From positions 1 through 64,000 of the forward strand of contig JBAXSU010000001.1 in assembly GCA_037130535.1 (NCBI GenBank): 64,000 bases of DNA, in the 5' to 3' direction. Position numbers and translations under genes: made by a program. Source of the DNA: VFMC01 sp037130535 (GTDB taxonomy: Bacteria > Actinomycetota > Acidimicrobiia > Acidimicrobiales > Ilumatobacteraceae). The notes beneath the pieces were generated by a model. The model searched no databases and was not told the origin of the DNA. It worked only from the letters and a program-made list of their open reading frames with translations. Below, one piece after another: positions 1-7,403 of this stretch (position 1 is the stretch's first letter; each line of letters starts with the position of its first letter).

Positions 1-1
1 G

Positions 2-256
2 GACCGGGTACACGCCGCGGGGGAGGAGATCGTGAAGGCCTCGGTGGCCGCCGGCGGGGTGCTGAGCGGCGAGCACGGCATCGGCATGGAGAAGCGCGAC
101 CTGATGCCGTTGATGTTTGCGCCGGCCGACCTGGCCGCACAGGCTGCGTTGCGGGCATCGTTCGACACCACCGGTCTGGCCAACCCCACCAAGGTCCTGC
201 CCAGTCCGGCCGCATGTGGCGACGCGCACGAGGTACCCGAGGGGCTGTGGGTCTGA
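2..256 (+). CDS. glcD: Glycolate oxidase subunit GlcD, C-terminal fragment
   Basis: The window opens inside this gene; frame 2 is open from the first base to the TGA at 254-256. The visible 84 residues are the C-terminal end of an FAD-linked oxidase of the GlcD/D-lactate dehydrogenase family, with the signature GGVLSGEHGIG followed by KRDLM. This part closes the substrate-binding cap over the flavin. GlcD oxidises glycolate or a similar 2-hydroxy acid. The glcE start lies one base after the stop, so the two are co-transcribed. Substrate (glycolate versus lactate or another 2-hydroxy acid) cannot be decided from this fragment. Confidence 0.9.
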   Translation, partial: DRVHAAGEEIVKASVAAGGVLSGEHGIGMEKRDLMPLMFAPADLAAQAALRASFDTTGLANPTKVLPSPAACGDAHEVPEGLWV

Positions 257-257
257 C

Positions 258-1217
258 GTGATCGACCTCGACGCGTTCGCAGCAGAGGTGGGCACCGACG
301 ACCCGGTCACCATCTGCGGCGCAGGCACCCGCGGCGGCGCCGTGCCGGGCGTGCGCACGGTGACGGCACCCGTCGGTATCGACTGGCTCCAGGCCGACGA
401 GATGACCGTGTGCTGTGGCGCCGGCACACCGGTGGAGGTGCTCGATGCCGCACTCGCCGAGGTGGGCCAGCGCACCGTGCTGCCGCGCACTGGCGGCCCA
501 GTTGGCGGTACGGCCGGCGGTACGGTTGGCGGTGCGCTGGCGGTGGGGCTGAGCGGTGTGCGGCGCCTGGGCGACGGCCCGGTGCGCGACGCCCTGTTGC
601 AGGCCCGCTACGTGTCGGCGACGGGTGAGGTGGTGAAGGCGGGCGGACCGACGGTGAAGAACGTGAGCGGCTTCGACCTGTGCCGCTTGCTGGTGGGCAG
701 TTGCGGCACGCTGGGCTTCCTCGGTGAGGTGATCGTGCGGACCCGCCCGCTGCCGTTGCACTCGCAGTGGTTCCGCATCGATGCCGACGACCCGACCCGG
801 CTGTTCACGGCGCTGTATCGCCCGGTGTCGATGCTGTGGGACGGGCTGCAGGTGTGGGTGTTGCTCGAAGGGCACCCTCGCGACATCGAGCACACCGCCG
901 CGCAGCACCGCCTCGAACCCTGTGCCGCGCCTGCGGTGCCCGAGGCGCGCCGAGCGATGGTGGCGCCGAGCAAGGTGTACGCCACGGTGCGCTCGCTGCC
1001 CACCGGTTCGGTGGTCGCCGAGGTGGGTATCGGCGTGGTGCACCTTGCTGCCGAGGCCGCCACGGCGTTGGCTGCCGAGGCCGCCACTGCATTGGTGCCC
1101 GCCGTGGTCGCACCCGAGGTGCTGGCCGTCGAGCACCGGGTGAAGCAACAGTTCGACCCGGCAGGACGCCTGAACCCTGGTGTGGCACCGGGTGTGGTGC
1201 CGGGCGGTGCCCGATGA
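258..1217 (+). CDS. glcE: Glycolate oxidase FAD-binding subunit GlcE
   Basis: This 319-residue protein has the PCMH-type FAD-binding fold seen in GlcE, the shorter flavin-binding partner of GlcD. The region around residues 75-150 holds the glycine-rich segment (RTGGPVGGTAGGTVGGAL) and the motif VKNVSGFDLCRLLVGSCGTLG typical of GlcE. A GTG at 258 is chosen because it follows the glcD stop by one base and gives an N-terminus starting at the FAD domain; an earlier ATG would run back into glcD. The 3' end overlaps the next gene by four bases (ATGA), showing translational coupling. Confidence 0.88.
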   Translation: MIDLDAFAAEVGTDDPVTICGAGTRGGAVPGVRTVTAPVGIDWLQADEMTVCCGAGTPVEVLDAALAEVGQRTVLPRTGGPVGGTAGGTVGGALAVGLSGVRRLGDGPVRDALLQARYVSATGEVVKAGGPTVKNVSGFDLCRLLVGSCGTLGFLGEVIVRTRPLPLHSQWFRIDADDPTRLFTALYRPVSMLWDGLQVWVLLEGHPRDIEHTAAQHRLEPCAAPAVPEARRAMVAPSKVYATVRSLPTGSVVAEVGIGVVHLAAEAATALAAEAATALVPAVVAPEVLAVEHRVKQQFDPAGRLNPGVAPGVVPGGAR

Positions 1218-2116
1218 CGACGAACGACGTGTTGCCGTTCGTCGCTGCGCCCGTGGCCGATGTCGCCGCGGCCACCGACCTCGCAGGCCGGGCGGCGCAC
1301 GCGTGGGGCCTGCCCGAGCCGACGCTGCTGCGGGTGGGGATGAACGCGCTCTTCGCCGCGGGCGACGACGTGGTGGTGCGTGTGGGGCGACCGACAGGGG
1401 CTGCGGTCTCGGCGCCACGGTTGGCCGTCTTCCTCGCCGATGCCGGTCTGCGCGTGCCCAGGTACCTCTACCCCGACCCGATGGAGGACGACGGACTGGT
1501 GGCGTGGGCCGTGCGACGCGAGCCTGTCGAGGGCGAGGTCGACTGGGCCGAGGTGGGCGAGATGGTGGCCCGACTGCACCGCATCGATCCGGCGCGGGTA
1601 CGCGGCCTGCATCCGCTGCCTGCGGCCAGTGCCTTCCCGTGGTGGCAGTTCGATCGTCTGCTCGCCGACGTCGACGATCTGCTCGACCCTGCGGCCCGGC
1701 AGGGCATCACTACAGCGCTCGAGCAGCACGGCGACTGGGCGCATCGCGGGGCAGCGCTGGTGCTGTGCCACGGCGATGTGCACCCGGGCAATGTGGTCAA
1801 CACGGCCCAGGGGGCCGTGTTGCTCGACTGGGATCTGTTGTGCACGGGTCCGGCTGCATGGGACCATGCGCCGCTGATGACCTGGACGCAGCGGTGGGGC
1901 GGTGCCGCCGGCCTGTACGAGGCGTTCGCTGCGGGGTACGGCCGATCGATGCGTGGCGACAACGTGGCCGAGGCGGTCGCCACACTGCGCCTGGTGGCGG
2001 CGACGCTGATGCGGTTGCGTGCCGGACGCCACGACGAGGCGGCCCGCGACGAGGCCGAGCGCCGACTGCGGTGGTGGCGCGGCGATACCGACGCTCCGCC
2101 CTGGCACGCCCAGTAG
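1214..2116 (+). CDS. Aminoglycoside phosphotransferase (APH)-fold protein
   Basis: This 300-residue protein belongs to the APH/choline kinase-like superfamily. The Brenner motif appears as LCHGDVHPGNVV, with catalytic Asp and metal-binding Asn, followed by the LLDWD metal-binding motif. It would phosphorylate a small hydroxylated or amine-bearing molecule using ATP or GTP. The substrate is unknown; resistance is only one of many roles for this fold. It starts on the ATGA overlapping the glcE stop, so it lies inside the glycolate oxidase operon between glcE and glcF, which suggests a metabolic role rather than antibiotic resistance (inference). Confidence 0.8.
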   Translation: MTTNDVLPFVAAPVADVAAATDLAGRAAHAWGLPEPTLLRVGMNALFAAGDDVVVRVGRPTGAAVSAPRLAVFLADAGLRVPRYLYPDPMEDDGLVAWAVRREPVEGEVDWAEVGEMVARLHRIDPARVRGLHPLPAASAFPWWQFDRLLADVDDLLDPAARQGITTALEQHGDWAHRGAALVLCHGDVHPGNVVNTAQGAVLLDWDLLCTGPAAWDHAPLMTWTQRWGGAAGLYEAFAAGYGRSMRGDNVAEAVATLRLVAATLMRLRAGRHDEAARDEAERRLRWWRGDTDAPPWHAQ

Positions 2117-2146
2117 AGGCCCCCGCAGCGTCGCGTTCGGGCCGGG

Positions 2147-2941
2147 TCAGACCGGCTGACAGGTGGGGCAGTAGTAGCAGGGCCGTCCGGCGAGGTCGAC
2201 CGTCTGCACCGCTGAGCCGCAACGAAGGCAGCGGTCGCGGTGGTACACGTAGGTGGCTTCACCGCGGCGGATGCGTCGCCCCTTGGGTAGATCGAGTTCG
2301 CGCCGATCGACGGTGATGATGCGGTTGTCGCGCACACCTTGGCGCAGCATCGCCGTGATGGTCGACCACAGCATGTGCAACTCGGCTTCGTCGCACTGCT
2401 GCCCGAGCCGAGCCGGGTGGATGCCGTGCACGAACAGGGCCTCCGCCCGGTAGACGTTGCCCACCCCGCACAGCACCGATTGGTCGAGCAGCAACGCGCC
2501 GATGGCCTGCTTGCTGCGCAGGATGCGATCGACCGCTACGGCCGGGCGTGCGTCGCGCCGCAGGGGGTCGGGGCCCAAACGGGCGACGATGGTGGCGCGG
2601 TCGGTCTCGTCGCCGATGGAGCAGTCGGTGGGGCCGGCGAGGTCGATGGTGCAATCATCGGTCTGCAGGCGCATCCGCACTGCGCCCTTCGGTTCAGGTG
2701 CTTCGGCCCCACGATGTATACGGAACTTGCCGAACAGGCCCAGGTGCACATGGCCGATCAGCCCGTTCGACCAGTGGTACCAGAGGTGTTTGCCCATGGC
2801 CTCGAGCCGGTCGAGGGTCTGGCCATCGACCATCACGGCATCGGCGAAGCGGCCCTGGGGCGACGTCACGGCAACCGTTCGGCCGGTGAGCAAGGCGCCG
2901 TGGTCCTTGGCGATGCGGTGGATGGTGTGGCCCTCGGGCAT
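2147..2941 (-). CDS. nei: Endonuclease VIII / formamidopyrimidine-DNA glycosylase family protein
   Basis: This 264-residue base-excision repair glycosylase begins MPEGHTIHRIA. After Met removal Pro2 is the Schiff-base nucleophile and Glu3 the catalytic acid of the Fpg/Nei family; the GHT variant is typical of Nei. A helix-two-turn-helix segment around LLDQSVLCGVGNVYRAEALF and a C-terminal zinc finger of four cysteines (CLRCG ... CYYCPTC) are intact. It would excise oxidised pyrimidines and nick the DNA. The start was chosen at this invariant N-terminus; longer reading frames upstream overlap glcF. It is divergent from glcF across about 48 bases. Confidence 0.9.
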   Translation of the reverse strand: MPEGHTIHRIAKDHGALLTGRTVAVTSPQGRFADAVMVDGQTLDRLEAMGKHLWYHWSNGLIGHVHLGLFGKFRIHRGAEAPEPKGAVRMRLQTDDCTIDLAGPTDCSIGDETDRATIVARLGPDPLRRDARPAVAVDRILRSKQAIGALLLDQSVLCGVGNVYRAEALFVHGIHPARLGQQCDEAELHMLWSTITAMLRQGVRDNRIITVDRRELDLPKGRRIRRGEATYVYHRDRCLRCGSAVQTVDLAGRPCYYCPTCQPV

Positions 2942-2949
2942 GGCGGGGC

Positions 2950-2955
2950 AGGGTA
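2950..2955 (-). promoter_or_regulatory. Predicted -10 element of nei
   Basis: TACCCT read on the minus strand lies 8 bases before the nei ATG, the spacing expected for a leaderless transcript. No clear -35 hexamer is visible. Confidence 0.4.
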
Positions 2956-2985
2956 GTCGTGGCGGTGGTTCCGGTCGCTGCGGAG

Positions 2986-2991
2986 TACCGT
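2986..2991 (+). promoter_or_regulatory. Predicted -10 element of glcF
   Basis: TACCGT overlaps the first possible GTG of glcF (2990) and lies 10 bases before the next in-frame GTG (3002). If it is the true -10, the shorter start is used. Confidence 0.3.
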
Positions 2992-4153
2992 GACACCTGC
3001 CGTGCATCTCTCGATCGACTCCGAGGAACTCGCCAGCTGTGTGGGCTGCGGACTGTGTCTGCCGCACTGCCCCACGTTTCGCGCCACGGGTGAGGAAGCA
3101 CTGTCGCCTCGCGGCCGCATCGCAGCGATGCGCGCCGTGCAGAACGAGAACGCACCGGCGACCGATGAGTTCGTCGGATTCATGGAGACCTGCGTGCAGT
3201 GCCGGGGGTGCGAACCAGCCTGTCCGAGTGGTGTGCCATTCGGGCATCTCATGGAGGCCACCCGCTCGACTCTCGCCTCCCAGCACCGGATCACGCCCTG
3301 GTGGCAGCGGTGGGGGTTCGCCGTGCTCGGCCACCATCGCCTGCTGCTCGTCGGTTCAACCGCGTTGGCGATGGCGCAACGACTGCATCTGGTGCCGCGT
3401 CGCCTCGGCCTCGCCTGTCTGCCGGTGCGCCGCGGCCCGGAAGTACGGCCTACGGGCACCGACGTGTGGCTGTTCACCGGCTGCGTGATGGATGCCTGGC
3501 AGCGCGATGTGCACCGGGCCACCGCCCGGGTGCTCGACGCCCTCGGCCAGCGCTACGCCGTGCCCGGCAGCGGCGGCGCGTGCTGTGGTGCCCTGCACGT
3601 GCACGCCGGTCTCACCGATGCCACCGAGCGACTGGCGCGTGCGGTGATGGCATCGATGCCGGGTGATGCCCCCATCGTGGTGAATTCGGCTGGCTGCGGT
3701 GCGGCGCTGAAGGACTACGGCCATCTCCTCGGCACGCCCGAGGCGGTGGCGTTCAGCGCGCGGGTACGCGACGTGCACGAGCATGTGGCGCCGTCGATGG
3801 AGCGGCTCGTGGTGCGGCGACGCACCGAACCGGTCATCGTCCAGGATCCGTGCCACCTCCGCCATGTGCAACGCAGTCACCTGGCGGTGCGCACAGTGTT
3901 GGGCGCGGTGGCTCCGTTGGTCGAACTCGACGACGACGGCCTGTGCTGCGGTGCCGGCGGCGCGTACTCGGCGCTGCAGCCCGAACTGGCCGGTGAGGTG
4001 CGGCGTCGGAAGGTGGCGTCGATCGAGCGCTCGGGCGGGCACGAGGTGGCCAGCGCCAATCCCGGTTGTTCCATGCACCTGGCTGCGGTCGGGGTTCAGG
4101 TGCGGCATCCGATGCTGCTGCTCGCCGAAGCGCTCGCCGAGGGCACGCCGTGA
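2990..4153 (+). CDS. glcF: Glycolate oxidase iron-sulfur subunit GlcF
   Basis: This 387-residue protein carries two [4Fe-4S] ferredoxin motifs at the N-terminus (CVGCGLCLPHCP and CVQCRGCEPACP) and two CCG domains further on, including CCGALHVHAG and CCGAGGAYSAL. That is the layout of GlcF and related LutA/HdrD proteins that pass electrons from the flavin subunits to quinones or the membrane. Starts at GTG 2990 or GTG 3002 are both possible; the shorter loses four residues only. Its separation from glcDE by a kinase gene and a divergent glycosylase gene is unusual, as the three subunits normally lie together. Confidence 0.9.
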   Translation: MTPAVHLSIDSEELASCVGCGLCLPHCPTFRATGEEALSPRGRIAAMRAVQNENAPATDEFVGFMETCVQCRGCEPACPSGVPFGHLMEATRSTLASQHRITPWWQRWGFAVLGHHRLLLVGSTALAMAQRLHLVPRRLGLACLPVRRGPEVRPTGTDVWLFTGCVMDAWQRDVHRATARVLDALGQRYAVPGSGGACCGALHVHAGLTDATERLARAVMASMPGDAPIVVNSAGCGAALKDYGHLLGTPEAVAFSARVRDVHEHVAPSMERLVVRRRTEPVIVQDPCHLRHVQRSHLAVRTVLGAVAPLVELDDDGLCCGAGGAYSALQPELAGEVRRRKVASIERSGGHEVASANPGCSMHLAAVGVQVRHPMLLLAEALAEGTP

Positions 4154-4347
4154 GCGGAGCGTTCGACGACCTCGCCGAGCAACTCGACGCCATCGCTGCC
4201 GAACTCGACGATCGGGCCTTCGAGTTACTGCGCGAGGCAGCGGCCGAGCGCAGCGGTCGACCGGCCGACGACAAGCGACTCACCCAGGCCCGCCGCGCCG
4301 TCGAGAAGGCAGCGCACCTCTTGCGCGGCTCGACCTCCGACGACTGA
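4150..4347 (+). CDS. Small charged helical protein, unknown function
   Basis: A 65-residue protein rich in Ala, Glu, Asp and Arg. The pattern LAEQLDAIAAELDDRAFELLREAAAE predicts one or two long amphipathic helices, possibly a coiled coil; there is no signal peptide or membrane segment. GTG at 4150 overlaps the glcF stop (GTGA), so it is translationally coupled to glcF. I do not recognise the family. It may be a small accessory of the oxidase or simply share its transcript. Confidence 0.6.
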   Translation: MSGAFDDLAEQLDAIAAELDDRAFELLREAAAERSGRPADDKRLTQARRAVEKAAHLLRGSTSDD

Positions 4348-4367
4348 GCCGGGGTGAACGGCCGAGG

Positions 4368-5228
4368 TCAACTCGGGCTGTCGGCGACCACCACGGTGTC
4401 GCCGGCGCGCACCACACCCGGCACGACGACCTCGGCATACACCCCGACGTTCTGGTCGAGGTCGCGCACGACGTGGCGCAGTACGGCCCGGTCTTCGGGG
4501 AGGTCGGGGGTGACCTCACGGGTGACCATCACACACCGCGGGCAGGCCTCGATGACGCGCAGCACCACCTCGCCGATGCGCAGGTGCTTGCCCACCCAGG
4601 CGAACTCGGGGTGGCCCTCGACGTCGCCGGAGTCGATGACCAGGTTGGGCCGGAACCGGCGCACGTCGACCGCGCTGTCGGGCAGCGCGGCGGTCAGCGA
4701 GCGCAGCGCCGAGGTGGTCATGACCAGCAGCGGGAATGCGTCGAGGTAGGTGCCGGGCGGCGACTCGAACTCCATGATGACCGGAGGGAAGATGCTGAGA
4801 TCGGGTAGCGGTTCGTCGCCCTCACGGCCGAACACCGCCCGCAGTTCGGCCAGCATGTCGGTGCTGTCGGGGGCTCCACGGCGGTAATGGTCGAGATCGG
4901 TGGGTGGCTGCAGTGGCCACAGACTCACCCGGTGACCGAGCGCAGCGGAGAGGCGCTCATTCACTTCGTCGTCGTCGCTGCGCACCGTCGATCCGTCGGG
5001 AAGCGAGATCGCGACCGTGCTGCCGGGTGCGGGGTCGGCGTCGACGTAGCGCGCTCCACAGCGCATCAACCCGCCGATCTTCTTCGCCCCGCGGATACCG
5101 CCACGCTCTTCGTCGCGGGTGGCCCAGGTGCGATCGCCCACCATGCCCTCGGTGGCGAGCCGAGCGGAGGCGACCTCGCCGCCGACCATCGACTTCACCG
5201 GGTACTGCCAGAGTTGGGCGATGTGCAT
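4368..5228 (-). CDS. MOSC domain protein with MOSC N-terminal barrel
   Basis: This 286-residue protein has the MOSC_N beta-barrel (starting MHIAQLWQYPVKSM, residues 1 to about 120) followed by a MOSC domain. The conserved cysteine near the C-terminus is in CPRCVMVTREV. Relatives such as YcbX and mARC-type enzymes bind sulfurated molybdenum cofactor and reduce N-hydroxylated compounds with help from a ferredoxin-type partner. No 2Fe-2S domain is fused here, so a separate electron donor would be needed. Its start lies 2 bases after the stop of the upstream LOG gene, so it ends that operon. The exact reaction is unknown. Confidence 0.82.
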   Translation of the reverse strand: MHIAQLWQYPVKSMVGGEVASARLATEGMVGDRTWATRDEERGGIRGAKKIGGLMRCGARYVDADPAPGSTVAISLPDGSTVRSDDDEVNERLSAALGHRVSLWPLQPPTDLDHYRRGAPDSTDMLAELRAVFGREGDEPLPDLSIFPPVIMEFESPPGTYLDAFPLLVMTTSALRSLTAALPDSAVDVRRFRPNLVIDSGDVEGHPEFAWVGKHLRIGEVVLRVIEACPRCVMVTREVTPDLPEDRAVLRHVVRDLDQNVGVYAEVVVPGVVRAGDTVVVADSPS

Positions 5229-5230
5229 GG

Positions 5231-6259
5231 TCAGTCCTCAGGGGCGACGGGATCGGGCACGAAGCTGTTCAGCAGGTCGATCATGGCGCGCAGGTCGCCA
5301 TAACCGTGACGGGTGAACCGCAGACCGATGCGGGGCAGGTCCGCGGCATCGTGTTCGGCGATTTCGCGTTCGTGTGGCGCCACTCGTTCGATGTGGCCCA
5401 CCCGGCACAGATGGCCGAAACGCTCGTTGAGTACCTCGAGCTGGGCTTCGGTGGGGGCATGCTGCACACGCACCACGAGCAGCTCGCCGATGTAGCGGAT
5501 GGAGTCGAAGTTGGCGTAGAAGCGAAGGATCTCGTCGACCGCGGCGTCGGACGACTCGGTGATGGAATACAGCCCGGTGTCGGGCACCGACACCAGGCCG
5601 CGGGCGACGAGCTGTTGGTCGACGAACTCGTGCACCGTCTCCCAGTAGGGGTCGCCCGGGGTGTCGAGGAACACGATGGGAACGGGCACACCCTTGCCGG
5701 TCTGGGTGAGCGTGAGCACTTCGAACACCTCGTCGAGGGTGCCGAACCCGCCGGGTAGGCAGATGAACGCCTTGCTCTCTTTCACCAGCATCAGCTTGCG
5801 GGTGAAGAAGTACTTCATGGTCACGTTCTTCGAGTCGCCCGCGATGACCGGATTCGGCCGTTGTTCGCGGGGCAGTTCGATCGACACGCCCATCGACCGG
5901 GCGCGCCCGGCGCCCTCCATGGCAGCCTGCATGATGCCCGGTCCGGCGCCGGTGATGACCATCCAGCCCCGCTCGGCCATCGCAGCGGCAGCCCGTCGTG
6001 CCTGTTGGAACAGAGGGTCGTCGGGCTGGGTGCGGGCCGAGCCGAAGATGGTGACCTTCGGAACGGCTCGGTAGGGGCGGAACATCTCGAACGCTGCCCC
6101 CATCTCGGCCAGAGCGGCGGTAACGATCTTCAGGTCGATCGTCTCGGGGCGCTGTTCGAGCAGGGACACGAGCGAGCCGAGCAGGCTGGCGGCCAGGTCG
6201 CGGTCGCGCTCGCGGGGCATCGCGGTGATGAGCGCCTCGAGGTCGGCAGCGCTCGGCAT
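5231..6259 (-). CDS. LOG family protein (Rossmann-fold nucleotide hydrolase)
   Basis: This 342-residue protein contains the LOG/lysine-decarboxylase-like fold with the PGGFGTLDEVFEVLT motif and the upstream ITGAGPGIMQAAMEGA glycine-rich loop. Family members act as phosphoribohydrolases that release free bases such as cytokinins from nucleoside monophosphates. It has about 80 extra residues at each end compared with the short plant-type LOG. ATG at 6259 is preferred; an in-frame GTG at 6277 would add six residues. It lies 26 bases after transaldolase in the same direction. Activity is inferred from family, not demonstrated. Confidence 0.8.
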   Translation of the reverse strand: MPSAADLEALITAMPRERDRDLAASLLGSLVSLLEQRPETIDLKIVTAALAEMGAAFEMFRPYRAVPKVTIFGSARTQPDDPLFQQARRAAAAMAERGWMVITGAGPGIMQAAMEGAGRARSMGVSIELPREQRPNPVIAGDSKNVTMKYFFTRKLMLVKESKAFICLPGGFGTLDEVFEVLTLTQTGKGVPVPIVFLDTPGDPYWETVHEFVDQQLVARGLVSVPDTGLYSITESSDAAVDEILRFYANFDSIRYIGELLVVRVQHAPTEAQLEVLNERFGHLCRVGHIERVAPHEREIAEHDAADLPRIGLRFTRHGYGDLRAMIDLLNSFVPDPVAPED

Positions 6260-6285
6260 GGGGCTCGTCGGCTCCACGATCTGCC

Positions 6286-7392
6286 TCAGCCGCGCAGCTC
6301 GGCGGCCTTCGCCTCGAGCGCGGCGAGCAGTTCGTCGAAGCTCTGCTGGAAACTGCGCACACCCTCGCGTTCGAGCATGGCCGCCACGTCGTCGAGGTCG
6401 ACCCCGGCAGCGGTGATGCCCTGCCAGTCGGCAGCAGCGGACTCGACATCGGCGTCGACTCGACGGTCGAGCGTGCCGTGATCGGCGAAGGCCTCGAGTG
6501 TGGCGTCGGGCAGGGTGTTCACCGTGAGCGGCCCGATGAGTTCGTCGACGTAGAGGGTGTCGGGGTAGGCCGGGTTCTTGGTGGAGGTGCTGGCCCACAG
6601 CGGCCGCTGCACCCGGGCACCGCGGGCGGCGAGTGCGTCCCAGCGAGGTCCGCTGAACGTCTGCTGGAACGCCTGGTAGGCGAGCTTGCCCTGTGCAACC
6701 GCCGCTTTGCCGCGCAGTGCCAGGGCCTCGGGCGTGCCGAAGGCCTCGAGTCGCTTGTCGACTTCGCTGTCGACCCGGCTGATGAAGAAGCTGGCGACGC
6801 TGGCCACCTTCGACAGATCGGAGTCGGCCGACTGGGCGTACTCCTCGAGTCCGGCGAGATACGCCTCCATCACCCTCTGGTAACGGTCGAGGCTGAAGAT
6901 CAACGTGACGTTGATGCTGCGCCCCTCGGCGATCATCTGCTGGATGGCAGGCAACCCCTCGCGGGTGGCGGGGATCTTCACCATCAGGTTCGGCCGGTCG
7001 ATGCGCTGGTTCAGCGTGCGTGCAGCCACTTCGGTGCGCGGCCCGTCGTGGGCGAGGCCGGGGTCGACCTCGACGCTGACGAACCCGTCGCGGCCGCGGC
7101 TGTCGGCGTACACGGGAGCAAGTACGTCGAGCGCACCGTGGATATCGGCCAGGACCAGCTCCCAGTAGATGTCGATGACGGCACGATCCGATGCGGCCAG
7201 CTCGCGGAACTGGTCGTCGTAGTCGGCCGACCCCTGGATGGCCTTTTGGAAGATGGTGGGGTTGCTCGTGAGGCCGCGGACGCCGCGCTCGACGAGACCA
7301 GCGAGCGTGCCGTCGGTGAGGTAGCTGCGCTTCAGGTTGTCGAGCCAGGGGCTCTGCCCGAACTCGTCGTGTAGTTGGACGAGGCGATCCAT
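6286..7392 (-). CDS. tal: Transaldolase
   Basis: This 368-residue transaldolase transfers the dihydroxyacetone unit between sugar phosphates in the non-oxidative pentose phosphate pathway. Conserved features include GLTSNPTIFQKAI near the N-terminus, the Schiff-base lysine in NLMVKIPAT, and RPLWASTSTKNPAYPDTLYV. The length fits the bacterial TalB-like group of actinobacteria. ATG at 7392 is preceded by an AAAGGA ribosome binding site and lies 11 bases after the transketolase stop, so tkt and tal form an operon. Cytoplasmic. Confidence 0.95.
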   Translation of the reverse strand: MDRLVQLHDEFGQSPWLDNLKRSYLTDGTLAGLVERGVRGLTSNPTIFQKAIQGSADYDDQFRELAASDRAVIDIYWELVLADIHGALDVLAPVYADSRGRDGFVSVEVDPGLAHDGPRTEVAARTLNQRIDRPNLMVKIPATREGLPAIQQMIAEGRSINVTLIFSLDRYQRVMEAYLAGLEEYAQSADSDLSKVASVASFFISRVDSEVDKRLEAFGTPEALALRGKAAVAQGKLAYQAFQQTFSGPRWDALAARGARVQRPLWASTSTKNPAYPDTLYVDELIGPLTVNTLPDATLEAFADHGTLDRRVDADVESAAADWQGITAAGVDLDDVAAMLEREGVRSFQQSFDELLAALEAKAAELRG

Positions 7393-7403
7393 CGTGGGTC
7401 CTT

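Noticed and set aside
2141..2156. GCCGG-N6-CCGGC inverted repeat between the convergent kinase and nei genes, as a terminator
   Set aside because: A five-bp stem that overlaps the end of nei; common by chance in sequence of this composition.
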